A program made the translations under genes and the position numbers. The notes under the pieces are model-generated. The model did no database searches, was not told the DNA's origin, and saw only the letters and a list, made by a program, of their open reading frames with translations. A stretch of 64,000 bases of DNA from CAYVTV01 sp964526475 (lineage in GTDB: Bacteria; Bacteroidota; Bacteroidia; Bacteroidales; GCA-2748055): positions 62,001-126,000 of the forward strand of contig CAZGKF010000001.1 in the NCBI GenBank assembly GCA_964526475.1. The letters run 5' to 3'. Shown here piece by piece: positions 1 to 8,475 of the stretch (position 1 is its first letter; every line of letters starts with the position of its first letter).

Positions 1-8
1 GTAAAATA

Positions 9-30
9 AACAGAAAAAATGTTTTCTGTT
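9..30 (-). terminator. Possible weak terminator after trpB
   Basis: A 9-bp perfect stem (arms 9-17 and 22-30, loop 18-21) lies about 55 bases beyond the trpB stop. On the minus strand it is followed by a short T-rich stretch. The stem is all A/T except two G-C pairs, so termination would be weak. If real, trpA (not in this window) would not be tightly coupled to trpB. Confidence 0.35.
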
Positions 31-84
31 TTTTCTGAAAAAAGCTTGCTTATCCTGTTCATCAGATTCACTTATAAATATGAT

Positions 85-1290
85 TTATATATTACTGTTA
101 TCCATTACATTAAGATATGCAGACATATCTTTCTCCCCTCTTCCCGACAAACATACAACAACCAGATCATCCTTACCCGCATTTAATTTCTCAAGAAAAG
201 CAAGGGCATGAGAGGTTTCCAGTGCAGGGATAATACCTTCGAGTCTTGCAAGCTTAAATGCTGCATCAAGAGCTTCCTGATCAGTTACGCTTACATACTT
301 TGCTCTGCCGGTTTTTGCCAGCCAGGCATGGAAAGGTCCTACTCCGGGATAATCAAGCCCGGCTGAGATAGAATAAGGTTCGGTTATCTGACCATCATCA
401 TCCTGTAATAACAAAGTTTTGCTTCCATGAATAATCCCGGGGGATCCGGAACATATGGTGGCTGCAGTATTTCCGGTATCAATGCCCATGCCGGCTGCCT
501 CAACACCAATCAGCTTAACATCTTCCCTGTCTAAATAATGAAAAAAAATTCCGGCAGCATTACTTCCCCCTCCAACGCAGGCAAGAATATAATCAGGATC
601 TTCTCTTCCCTCTTTTTCCCGGAGCTGAAATATTAATTCAGCACTAATTACCGACTGGAATTTTGCCACAAGATCGGGGTAAGGATGAGGCCCTACAACA
701 GAACCAATGATATAATAAGTGTCTTCAGGATTGCAAATCCAATCCCGCATTGCTTCATTTGTAGCATCCTTAAGTGTTTTGTTTCCCGAACATGCTGCAA
801 TAACTTTAGCACCCAGCATTTCCATCCGTCGCACATTTGGTTCCTGTCGTTTCATATCCAGTTCACCCATATAAACGACACATTCTAATCCCATAAGTGC
901 CGATACAGTAGCTGTGGCAACTCCATGCTGACCTGCTCCTGTTTCAGCAATAATACGGGTTTTCCCCATCCGTTTGGCTAAAAGTATCTGACCTATGGTG
1001 TTGTTTATTTTATGTGAACCAGTATGATTCAGGTCTTCCCTCTTAAGATAGACTCGCGTATTGAATATCTTGCTAAGTCTTTCTGCATAATACAGTGGTG
1101 AAGGTCTGCCCGCATAATCCCGAAGTAAGTTATGAAATTCAGACTGAAAGCTTTCAGATTCGATAATGTAATAATAATTCTTCCTTAACTCTTCAACATT
1201 ACTCCTTAACATCTCAGGTATATAGGCTCCCCCAAAATCGCCATAATAACCTTTGCTATCCGACAGATAGCTTTTTTCAATAATACGCAT
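85..1290 (-). CDS. trpB: Tryptophan synthase beta subunit
   Basis: Catalyses the PLP-dependent condensation of indole with serine to give tryptophan, the last step of the pathway, in complex with TrpA. The PLP lysine is in the GSHKINN motif (Lys94), the catalytic glutamate is Glu116, and the phosphate-binding GGGSNA loop lies at about 240-245. The 401 residues match the usual TrpB length. It is the last trp gene in the window. trpA is not seen; it may lie beyond position 1 or elsewhere. The ATG start agrees with the family N terminus. Confidence 0.97.
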   Translation of the reverse strand: MRIIEKSYLSDSKGYYGDFGGAYIPEMLRSNVEELRKNYYYIIESESFQSEFHNLLRDYAGRPSPLYYAERLSKIFNTRVYLKREDLNHTGSHKINNTIGQILLAKRMGKTRIIAETGAGQHGVATATVSALMGLECVVYMGELDMKRQEPNVRRMEMLGAKVIAACSGNKTLKDATNEAMRDWICNPEDTYYIIGSVVGPHPYPDLVAKFQSVISAELIFQLREKEGREDPDYILACVGGGSNAAGIFFHYLDREDVKLIGVEAAGMGIDTGNTAATICSGSPGIIHGSKTLLLQDDDGQITEPYSISAGLDYPGVGPFHAWLAKTGRAKYVSVTDQEALDAAFKLARLEGIIPALETSHALAFLEKLNAGKDDLVVVCLSGRGEKDMSAYLNVMDNSNI

Positions 1291-1351
1291 TCCTTTAATA
1301 ATTTTAAATTAAAACTGCCGAATCAAATATTTAATAAGATAGTATTTGTTT

Positions 1352-1975
1352 TTACTTCCTGACAGATTTCATAAAAAGTTTAACTATTTCAGTATCTTTC
1401 AATCCTGCTGAAATTTCAAACCGGCTGTTAATATCTACACCAGATAGGGACACTACAGATAATCCATTTATACTGGCTGAGTCTTCCGGACCAATTCCTC
1501 CACTAAGAAAAAACGGGTGTCCGAGATCATATTTTCTCAGCAAATTCCATTCAAATTTTCTTCCGGACCCACCATACTTTTCAGTTGGTGCATCGAAAAG
1601 GAAATAATCACAATAAGGAATATAAACAGACAGATCATTAAAGTTGAATTCATCGTCAATTCTGAAAGCTTTGATAATCTTTACCCCGGAAGATTTCAAT
1701 TCTCTGCATAGATCCGGACTCTCACTCCCGTGTAATTGCAGATAATCGAGTCCATATTTCCATTGTATCCCTGCAATCTCATACTCATCCTGATTTACAA
1801 AAACACCAGTCTTCTTTATTCTCTTAGGTATAACAGCCAGATCAGCTGGAGAAAGATAATTTCCAATATACCTTGGGGATACAGGATAAAAGTTAAAGCC
1901 TAAAAAGTCAGGTTTCAGTTTTACTAATTCCTGAAGGTTTTCTCTATATTTAATCCCACATATCTTAATCTTCAT
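1352..1975 (-). CDS. trpF: Phosphoribosylanthranilate isomerase
   Basis: TIM-barrel enzyme that converts N-(5-phosphoribosyl)anthranilate to its carboxyphenylamino-deoxyribulose phosphate, third step of tryptophan synthesis. The N terminus MKIKICGIK carries the catalytic Cys6, the LFDAPTEKYGGSG segment holds the catalytic Asp and the first phosphate loop, and SGGI near residue 158 is part of the C-terminal phosphate site. At 207 residues it is a stand-alone enzyme, not the TrpC-TrpF fusion of enteric bacteria. It lies between trpC and trpB, with 61 bases to trpB and 122 from trpC. Confidence 0.95.
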   Translation of the reverse strand: MKIKICGIKYRENLQELVKLKPDFLGFNFYPVSPRYIGNYLSPADLAVIPKRIKKTGVFVNQDEYEIAGIQWKYGLDYLQLHGSESPDLCRELKSSGVKIIKAFRIDDEFNFNDLSVYIPYCDYFLFDAPTEKYGGSGRKFEWNLLRKYDLGHPFFLSGGIGPEDSASINGLSVVSLSGVDINSRFEISAGLKDTEIVKLFMKSVRK

Positions 1976-2097
1976 TTGTATATAAATATTTGGATTCAGG
2001 TATTATTCGATTAAAATTTCAACTAACTGATTTATTTATTGACTGTTCATTAACAAATTAAATATTAATCACACAAGGCTTTTGTATCTACAAAAAA

Positions 2098-2901
2098 CTA
2101 ATAAAGCTTCAATCTGATATTTTCACGCAAGTTGCATATAAAATCTTCGGCAGCTATCCATGGATTAATTGATTTCATAAAGTTTTCACCTATAAGGAAG
2201 GCCTGATAACCTGATTTATATAATTCCGTTGCAACATTAATATCAGATATCCCGCTTTCTGCAACTTTGATACATTCTGAAGGTATTTTATCAACAAGTT
2301 GCAAGGATTTTCCGGTATTAATCTTAAAATTTCCCAGGTCTCTATTGTTTACACCGATTATTTGAATTCCGGGACACCATTTATCAAGATCGGATTCGTT
2401 ATGAATTTCAAACAATAAATCTAAGTCAAATTCATTTGCAATAGCAGTAAAAGCTTTTATCTCACCGTGAGTAAGGATGGAAGCTATTAATAAAATACAT
2501 GAAGCTCCAAATGCTTTTGATTCCAATATCTGGTATTCGTCAATAATGAAATCTTTTCTTAATAAAGGGAGTGAAGAATAACATGAAGCATCCTGAAGGT
2601 CGCAAAGACTACCTCCGAAAAAATCGCAATCAGTTAACACTGAAATAGCATTTACCCCAGCATTTGTATAACCGGTAATGGTTTCATAAAGTCCGGAAGA
2701 ATTATTTATTACTCCTTTTGAAGGAGACTTTCTTTTAAACTCAGCAATCACAGTTGGATAAGAGTTCACCAAAGAATCACTAAAAGATGCCCTTTTCATT
2801 CTGAAAGCCAGGGAGGACAGGTAAGATGCAGAAGGTATCATGTTTTTACGTGAAGCAACTTCCTTCCTCTTTTTTCCAATAATCTCATCAAGAATTCTCA
2901 T
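2098..2901 (-). CDS. trpC: Indole-3-glycerol phosphate synthase
   Basis: Closes the indole ring to give indole-3-glycerol phosphate. Typical family features are the N-terminal MRILDEIIGKK helix, the AEFKRKSPSKG motif, LLRKDFIID, GVNNRDL and AESGI. I place the start at the ATG at 2901 (267 residues) because the family begins there; an in-frame ATG at 2928 would add nine residues that do not look conserved. The upstream gap to trpD holds a 10-bp stem hairpin and a heptamer repeat. Confidence 0.95.
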   Translation of the reverse strand: MRILDEIIGKKRKEVASRKNMIPSASYLSSLAFRMKRASFSDSLVNSYPTVIAEFKRKSPSKGVINNSSGLYETITGYTNAGVNAISVLTDCDFFGGSLCDLQDASCYSSLPLLRKDFIIDEYQILESKAFGASCILLIASILTHGEIKAFTAIANEFDLDLLFEIHNESDLDKWCPGIQIIGVNNRDLGNFKINTGKSLQLVDKIPSECIKVAESGISDINVATELYKSGYQAFLIGENFMKSINPWIAAEDFICNLRENIRLKLY

Positions 2902-2934
2902 ACTATGTAATATTAATGGTTCTACCATGAATTA

Positions 2935-2968
2935 AACAGAGCTGATTGGTATTCAGAACAGCTCTGTT
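2935..2968. repeat. Intercistronic hairpin between trpD and trpC
   Basis: Perfect 10-bp inverted repeat (AACAGAGCTG at 2935-2944 and its complement at 2959-2968) with a 14-base loop. There is no T-run on the minus strand, so it is not an intrinsic terminator. It lies 33 bases upstream of the preferred trpC start and could stabilise or process the trp mRNA. Confidence 0.6.
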
Positions 2969-2973
2969 ATGGT

Positions 2974-3015
2974 CTTCTGTATTCTGTATCCTGCATTCTG
3001 TATTCTGTATTCTTT
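2974..3015. repeat. Heptamer tandem repeat (ATTCTGT)
   Basis: Six consecutive 7-base units, three of them exactly ATTCTGT and three with one or two changes, fill the trpD-trpC gap next to the hairpin. Copy number could vary between strains. It is outside coding sequence. Confidence 0.8.
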
Positions 3016-3034
3016 TAATATTCTTCCATTAAAT

Positions 3035-4030
3035 TTATGGTACAACCATATTAATTAATTTTTTAAACGTATAATATGCTTTCCCACTCAAAAGTGAATC
3101 TTCGGCCTGAAGAACACTCTCTTCTATGGAATTTCCCCGAATACACCTTAAGGCCATTGCAGCATTAATAATAACCACAGAATTCCATGCCCGGGTTCCT
3201 TTTCCTTTCAGTATTTTTAAAAAAACTTCTGCCGATTCTTCCACGCTACTACCTCCGGATATATTTTGTTGAGTAAGTTGTGAAAATCCAATCTTTTCAG
3301 GTGAAAACAATTGCTCTTCGTGATTGGAGATAACTTTAAATTCTGAAGTTAAGGAAATTTCGTCATATCCATCGAGGGAATATACTATGGAATAATTTTT
3401 ATCTGTTCCCTGAAAAATATAATTAAAAAGCCTTGCTGTTTCAAGGTTGAATACACCAGTGAACTGATTCTTCGGAAATGATGGATTTACAAGAGGCCCC
3501 AGCATATTGAAGAATGTTTTAACTCCCAGTTCCTTTCTAACAGATGCTACAGATTTCATAGCAGGATGGAATAGTGGAGCATGCAGAAAACATATACCTG
3601 ATTTCTCTATTTGCCTTAAAAGAACATCACGTTTATTGGTAAATTTATATCCGTAATATTCCATAATGTTACTTGAACCGCATAATGAGGATACCCCATA
3701 ATTACCATGCTTGGCAACTTTCTCACCCGCACCTGCTACAATAAAGGAAGCAAGGGTTGAAATATTAAAAGTATGTTTTCCGTCTCCACCGGTACCACAA
3801 AGATCAATTGTATTAAAATCAGAAAGATCTGTTCTCAGGCATAGATCAAGCAAAGCCTCCCTGAAACCTGAAAGTTCTTCCACGGTTATGGGTCTCATCA
3901 TAAAAACTGTGAGAAAAGCAGCAACCTCTGCATAAGTGTATTCAGAACGTGCTATACGTGTAAGAATATCCCTTGCTGAAACCTTTGTCAGAAATTCATG
4001 CGCAGTAAGCTTTTGTAAGACTTCTTTCAT
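3035..4030 (-). CDS. trpD: Anthranilate phosphoribosyltransferase
   Basis: Transfers phosphoribosyl from PRPP to anthranilate. The PRPP-binding glycine-rich motif CGTGGDGKHTFNIST is at about 78-92, followed by the KHGNYGVSS segment and the NMLGPLVNP motif that lines the anthranilate tunnel. The 331 residues are normal for a stand-alone TrpD (not fused to TrpG). It starts 38 bases after trpG and belongs to the same minus-strand operon. Confidence 0.96.
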   Translation of the reverse strand: MKEVLQKLTAHEFLTKVSARDILTRIARSEYTYAEVAAFLTVFMMRPITVEELSGFREALLDLCLRTDLSDFNTIDLCGTGGDGKHTFNISTLASFIVAGAGEKVAKHGNYGVSSLCGSSNIMEYYGYKFTNKRDVLLRQIEKSGICFLHAPLFHPAMKSVASVRKELGVKTFFNMLGPLVNPSFPKNQFTGVFNLETARLFNYIFQGTDKNYSIVYSLDGYDEISLTSEFKVISNHEEQLFSPEKIGFSQLTQQNISGGSSVEESAEVFLKILKGKGTRAWNSVVIINAAMALRCIRGNSIEESVLQAEDSLLSGKAYYTFKKLINMVVP

Positions 4031-4068
4031 AATAATTACAATGTTTATACGAATAATACCATTTGTAC

Positions 4069-4638
4069 TTATATATTTAACCAGTTAGCAATCATTTGTT
4101 TTCCATAACGTGTAAGAACAGACTCCGGATGAAACTGTACACCTTTAAGATCATACTCCAGATGACTGACTGCCATGATCACGTCATTTTCATCCCGGGC
4201 AGTTATTTTAATAACCTCAGGAAGAGTATCTTCCCTGATAACCCAGGAATGATATCTCCCGGCAGTAAAATGTTCAGGAATTCCTCTGAAAGTTCTTTCA
4301 TTCAAATCACAAACTTTCATATAAGTTGTAACTCCATGATAAACTGAGCTTAAGTTGAGAAGGCTGCCTCCATAAACCTCTGCAATAGCCTGACAACCGA
4401 GGCAAACACCTAAGATACTCTTAAAGGGTGCGAACTCCCTTATAAGAGTTTTAGTTATACCCGCATCTGAGGGAACTCCGGGACCCGGAGAAATTAGAAT
4501 TTTATCATATTCTGATATTTCTTCCAGCTTTATTTCATCATTTCTGTAAACATCCACCGGCAGAAGAGTAAGCTCCTTGAGGTAATGTACCAGATTATAA
4601 GTGAAAGAATCGTAATTATCCAATACCATTATCTTCAT
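4069..4638 (-). CDS. trpG: Anthranilate synthase glutamine amidotransferase component
   Basis: Class I glutamine amidotransferase that supplies ammonia to TrpE. With the start at the ATG at 4638 (MKIMVLDNYDSF, 189 residues) the nucleophile is Cys79 in GVCLG and the other triad residues are His170 and Glu172 in QFHPE. The frame stays open upstream to 4674, but that would add 12 non-conserved residues and overlap trpE; the chosen start leaves 13 bases after the trpE stop. A dual role as PabA for folate synthesis is possible, since no pabA is seen here. Confidence 0.95.
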   Translation of the reverse strand: MKIMVLDNYDSFTYNLVHYLKELTLLPVDVYRNDEIKLEEISEYDKILISPGPGVPSDAGITKTLIREFAPFKSILGVCLGCQAIAEVYGGSLLNLSSVYHGVTTYMKVCDLNERTFRGIPEHFTAGRYHSWVIREDTLPEVIKITARDENDVIMAVSHLEYDLKGVQFHPESVLTRYGKQMIANWLNI

Positions 4639-4651
4639 ACATTTGCATTTT

Positions 4652-6073
4652 TTATATGTCTGAAGCATTCTCAATAGCCTGCTTCAGAGCACCCAGTTTA
4701 TTATTAACTTCATTAAGTTCGTTATCTTCAGCAGAGGCAGCTACTATACCCGCTCCTGCCTGATAATAAAGAGTGTTATCCTTACTCAGAAATGATCGTA
4801 TCATTATTGCATGATTAATGCTTCCATCGAATCCGAAACATCCAATTGCTCCTCCATAATAACCGCGATTCCTGTTCTCATATTGATCAATCAGTTGCAT
4901 TGCTTTAAACTTTGGGGCACCGGAAAGAGTTCCTGCAGGAAAAGAGTCTCCAAATACCTTCACCGGATTAAAACCCTTCCTTAATTCACCGGTTACCTCA
5001 GAAACGAGATGAATAACATGGGAGTAATATTGTACTTCCCTGAAGGTTTTTACATGTACCTTATCAGAATTCTTGCTGAGATCATTTCTCGCAAGATCAA
5101 CAAGCATAACATGTTCCGCATTTTCTTTCTGATCGTTAGTAAGCTCAAAAGCAAGCTGTTTGTCGTTCTCATCATTACCTGTTCTGCGAAATGTGCCGGC
5201 AATCGGGTTAATAATAGCCAGTCCATCTTCAATTCTAAGCTGTGCCTCCGGTGAGGATCCGAAAAGCTTATAACCACCGTAATCAAAATAAAACAGGTAA
5301 GGGGAGGGATTGATACCCCGAAGCGCTCTGTATACATTAAATTCATCTCCTTTGAAGGCTTGCCTGTATTGTCTGGAAAGCACTATCTGAAAAACATCAC
5401 CCAGGGAACAGTGCTTCTTTCCAAGCCTGACAAGCTCTTTATATTCTTCATCAGTAATATTCGAACTCTCCTCATGAAATGGCTGGAAAGTAAAAGAACC
5501 AATTTTTCGATTGGTAAGAAGTACCTGAACCTCATTCATCCTGCTACTTTCTCCTTCAGGAATATTTTCAAGGAGGTACATTTTGTTACTGAAATGGTTT
5601 ATCCCCAGGATAAAACGGTAAAGCGCATAATGGATATCGGGTATCCTGCATTCGGGACTAACTGGTTTATGAAGTTCAATATCCTCAAAATAACGTACTG
5701 CATCATAAGAGGTATATCCAAATAATCCATTGGTTTTCATTTCATTTGCAACTTCCTTATTATCGATCAGAAACGATCTTAAAAAATTAGCAAGAACATC
5801 AGAAAAAGTGTTTTTGTTTTTTATTATATATTCTTCCTTCTTTCCGCCTGGGAAAGTTATGTGTATATTCCCCATTTCAGCTCTTATAGTAGAGATCACC
5901 TCGAAACAAATATAGGTCATACTATTCCGGTTCCCATGATAATCAGAGCTTTCCAGCAGTATTGCATTGGGATACTGGTCTCTTATTTTAAGATAAATAC
6001 TTACAGGAGTTATAAGGTCGGCAACCCCCGGAGGAAATGAATTTATTTTTATATGCAAATTTGTTTTCTTCAT
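4652..6073 (-). CDS. trpE: Anthranilate synthase component I
   Basis: Makes anthranilate from chorismate with TrpG. The C-terminal chorismate-binding domain shows NPSPYLFYF, GSSPE, PIAGTFRRTG, ENAEHVMLVDLARND, and SGAPKFKAM. The N-terminal LLESSDYHGN segment corresponds to the LLES feedback site, so inhibition by tryptophan is likely retained. It is the first structural gene of the operon and lies directly behind the attenuator. The start ATG is only 16 bases from the end of the poly-T tract of the leader terminator. Confidence 0.97.
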   Translation of the reverse strand: MKKTNLHIKINSFPPGVADLITPVSIYLKIRDQYPNAILLESSDYHGNRNSMTYICFEVISTIRAEMGNIHITFPGGKKEEYIIKNKNTFSDVLANFLRSFLIDNKEVANEMKTNGLFGYTSYDAVRYFEDIELHKPVSPECRIPDIHYALYRFILGINHFSNKMYLLENIPEGESSRMNEVQVLLTNRKIGSFTFQPFHEESSNITDEEYKELVRLGKKHCSLGDVFQIVLSRQYRQAFKGDEFNVYRALRGINPSPYLFYFDYGGYKLFGSSPEAQLRIEDGLAIINPIAGTFRRTGNDENDKQLAFELTNDQKENAEHVMLVDLARNDLSKNSDKVHVKTFREVQYYSHVIHLVSEVTGELRKGFNPVKVFGDSFPAGTLSGAPKFKAMQLIDQYENRNRGYYGGAIGCFGFDGSINHAIMIRSFLSKDNTLYYQAGAGIVAASAEDNELNEVNNKLGALKQAIENASDI

Positions 6074-6088
6074 AGCATTAGTTTAAAT

Positions 6089-6120
6089 AAAAAAAAAAGC
6101 CTGCCGGGAATCCGACAGGC
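6089..6120 (-). terminator. Intrinsic terminator of the trp attenuator
   Basis: On the minus strand a 9-bp stem (one G-T wobble; arms 6112-6120 and 6099-6107) with a 4-base loop is followed directly by ten T residues (6089-6098). It lies between the Trp-rich leader peptide and trpE, so it must be bypassed for the operon to be expressed. Confidence 0.9.
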
Positions 6121-6159
6121 CGCTGAAATATCTATGGTTAATTTTAAGTCATGGCAATA

Positions 6160-6170
6160 CTGTCACCCGG
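6160..6170 (-). promoter_or_regulatory. Antiterminator segment overlapping the trpL stop codon
   Basis: The minus-strand segment CCGGGTGACAG contains the leader stop codon TGA. Its GACAG half is complementary to CTGTC in the 5' arm of the terminator, and its CCGGG half to CCCGG spanning the loop and 3' arm. A ribosome stalled at the Trp codons would leave it free to pair and break the terminator; a ribosome at the stop codon would cover it. The pairing is seen in the sequence; the mechanism is inferred. Confidence 0.7.
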
Positions 6171-6219
6171 AAATAAGGTAATTCAACTGCCACCACCAAA
6201 TATTAATAAAACCTTTCAT
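6163..6219 (-). CDS. trpL: trp operon leader peptide (WWW)
   Basis: An 18-residue open frame, MKGFINIWWWQLNYLISG, has three consecutive TGG codons at positions 8-10. It ends 43 bases before the terminator hairpin upstream of trpE. Three tandem Trp codons in so short a frame, followed by a terminator and the trp genes, is the signature of ribosome-mediated attenuation. It resembles the computationally described Bacteroid-trp leader motif, as I recall it. No Shine-Dalgarno sequence is visible, as usual in Bacteroidota. Confidence 0.9.
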   Translation of the reverse strand: MKGFINIWWWQLNYLISG

Positions 6220-6372
6220 TGAGTAATTGATCTGATGCAAAAATAATACTTTTTTTAATACAGTGATTATATACCATATTTTTTTTTCCTGTCAGAAGAA
6301 ATAATTTATTAAAGCTTCGCATATACTCAACTTGTCAAATAATGAGAAAGAAACTTTAAAGTAACACTTTTG

Positions 6373-7449
6373 TCATTCCATCAATGAAATAATGATCTTT
6401 TCCATCAGGCTGTGGTTCTCATAAATTCGGTTCATGAGAGTAAGCTGTGCCCTGGTTCTGTATAAATTATGATCAGGGTAAGAGATATGGTAATATTTAT
6501 CATTCTCAAGATAATCAGTCAGAAACCTCACTGCTTGCTGACATGTAATAAAAAACGGCGCAAGATAAAGAGTTTCAACTTCTAATTTACTTATAAATAA
6601 TGAAACAGCTTTCATATACCCTTTGGTATAACTTTCAAAAGCCGGGAAGTTAAATTGAATAAGACTTGTATCCTTTTCATCTTCCTTAGCAGTATTTGCA
6701 AATGTGCGCATTGAATCCCCAAAATCTGAATGAAGAATACCTGTCATGACCGTATCAAGATCAATAACAGAAATAGCCTTCCCCTCCTGATTTAATAAAA
6801 TATTACTCATTTTAGCATCATGATGAGCTATTCTTTTGGGAAGGATTTCCTTACGTATCAGTTTTTGTAATTCCTCTGTTTTCATAATACCATTTGAAGC
6901 TGCATCAACTTCTGCAGACGCTGATTTAAGCCGGTCAGGATTTCCTTCTTTAATGGATTTAAGAAAATTATCATGTCGAAAATCCATATCATGAAAATGT
7001 GGGATAGTTTCATTCAGAGGTTTCCCGGTCAGATCAGACAACATATGTACAAACTTTCCATATGCACTGCCAGCTTCAAATACTTTCGGGAGAGAAGGAG
7101 GATTTTCTCTCAGTGGTTCGTGGGGAATATAATTAAACATTCTCCAATATTTCTCCTTATACAAAAAACAACTCTGATTGTCACTAGTCATAATCAACCT
7201 CATGGGTATCCATTCAGGCAGATCCTGTTTAATTTTCTTTTCCAAATGATCGCATAACCTTACAATATTTTCCATCAAACCTTTTACATCCCTGAAAACA
7301 TGATGGTTTATTTGCTGGAGAATAAATGTATTATCGGTACATTCAACAATATAAGTGGAATGAATATGACCTGATTCAATTTGCTTCACCGAATTTACCT
7401 GGGAAGATAACCGGAAATTCCTTAGGATTCTATAAATATCATTTTCCAT
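6373..7449 (-). CDS. Phosphotransferase of the APH/choline kinase fold, probable sugar 1-kinase
   Basis: A 358-residue kinase-fold protein. The catalytic loop is the Brenner-type HxDxxxxN (His209, Asp211, Asn216) and the metal-binding DLD is at 230-232; the nucleotide lobe is at about 20-110. Length and context fit the N-acetylhexosamine 1-kinase (NahK) group rather than drug-resistance kinases, and related proteins in this phylum are often mislabelled mucin desulfatase. It overlaps the upstream nucleotidyltransferase by 11 bases, so the two are translationally coupled: the kinase would make a sugar 1-phosphate, the partner a nucleotide sugar. The exact substrate is not shown by the sequence. 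Confidence 0.75.
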   Translation of the reverse strand: MENDIYRILRNFRLSSQVNSVKQIESGHIHSTYIVECTDNTFILQQINHHVFRDVKGLMENIVRLCDHLEKKIKQDLPEWIPMRLIMTSDNQSCFLYKEKYWRMFNYIPHEPLRENPPSLPKVFEAGSAYGKFVHMLSDLTGKPLNETIPHFHDMDFRHDNFLKSIKEGNPDRLKSASAEVDAASNGIMKTEELQKLIRKEILPKRIAHHDAKMSNILLNQEGKAISVIDLDTVMTGILHSDFGDSMRTFANTAKEDEKDTSLIQFNFPAFESYTKGYMKAVSLFISKLEVETLYLAPFFITCQQAVRFLTDYLENDKYYHISYPDHNLYRTRAQLTLMNRIYENHSLMEKIIISLME

Positions 7450-8356
7450 AACTACCCCATAAGTCTTCCGGATATAAGCCTTTATTAATCAAAGTTTTTA
7501 ACATTGACATCACATGTGGCCGGTCTTCCTTATAAGTTACTCCAAACCATTGCTCGTCAGTTTCAAGAACTTTCATTCTTGCCAAACCATCTTTAATCAT
7601 CATATCAACAGTAAGTGGTATAAAGAACTCGGCCTTTGGATTCATTGCATTTATACTGAGAAAATCATTAAAATACTTTTCTATCCAATTAAAAACAGAT
7701 GGGGTTAAGCCAAACAGATTCATTGAAACAAGTGTGTTTTCCTCAAGCGGGGTTTCAGTCTCATCTTCTATATAAACAATTCTTTCGGATTTCTCTGTAA
7801 TTTTAACTCTCTCAACTATTTCTGCCAGGAAACCATTATTATCAACTTTACAAACACCCCTTGAAACAGTTCCATACCTGGATAAGGTATTTCTGATCCT
7901 GTATCCGGTCATACAATATTCAAATATTCCTTTTTCATTAATCCTCCCCAGGTAATTTGAAATTAAGCGGTAGGAGTCTCTTCCGTAAAAATCATCGGCA
8001 TTGATCACTGCAAAAGGCTGATTTATTTTAGGGGCAGCCATTAAAACAGCATGTGCAGTACCCCAGGGTTTTTTACGCTCAGGTGAAATTCTGAAGCCTT
8101 CAGGTATGGTGTCAATACTTTGTAATACGTAATCAATCTCAACAGATGCCGGAAATTTATTTATATAAAATGTATTGAATTCTTCTTCCATTGCAGGAGA
8201 AATAACAAAAACAACCTTCCCGAATCCGGATTTCATAGCATCGTAAATAGAATAATCTGTAATTGTTTCGCCTGAAGGGCCAAATTGCTCGGTTTGCTTC
8301 ATGCTGCCATAACGACTACCTATTCCTGCAGCCAGAATTAAAAGTGTGGGTTTCAT
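7439..8356 (-). CDS. Sugar-phosphate nucleotidyltransferase
   Basis: The N terminus LLILAAGIGSRYG is the signature of the nucleotidyltransferase (GT-A) fold, followed by MKQTEQFGPSGE and, at about residue 105, the INADDFYG motif that binds the metal and nucleotide. At 305 residues it is longer than MurU-type enzymes. It probably activates the sugar 1-phosphate made by the overlapping downstream kinase, using UTP or another NTP. The coupled pair next to a sodium symporter suggests salvage of an imported sugar or amino sugar. The nucleotide and sugar cannot be read from the sequence. Confidence 0.75.
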   Translation of the reverse strand: MKPTLLILAAGIGSRYGSMKQTEQFGPSGETITDYSIYDAMKSGFGKVVFVISPAMEEEFNTFYINKFPASVEIDYVLQSIDTIPEGFRISPERKKPWGTAHAVLMAAPKINQPFAVINADDFYGRDSYRLISNYLGRINEKGIFEYCMTGYRIRNTLSRYGTVSRGVCKVDNNGFLAEIVERVKITEKSERIVYIEDETETPLEENTLVSMNLFGLTPSVFNWIEKYFNDFLSINAMNPKAEFFIPLTVDMMIKDGLARMKVLETDEQWFGVTYKEDRPHVMSMLKTLINKGLYPEDLWGSYGK

Positions 8357-8396
8357 GCGAAAAAAACTGTGTTATGTTATTGTTAATTAATTTGTT

Positions 8397-8461
8397 CGCA
8401 TGGAACCCTCATGTATGTTCATGTCCTTGTTGTGTACGTTAGTGCATGAGGGTTTCATGCG
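8397..8461. repeat. Imperfect 17-bp inverted repeat
   Basis: Arms at 8397-8413 and 8445-8461 (CGCATGRAACCCTCATG) match at 16 of 17 positions, with a 31-base spacer, between the symporter and the nucleotidyltransferase gene. There is no T-run, so it is not a standard terminator. It may be an mRNA hairpin or the remnant of a small repeat element. Confidence 0.65.
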
Positions 8462-8475
8462 ATTATCCCTTTCAA

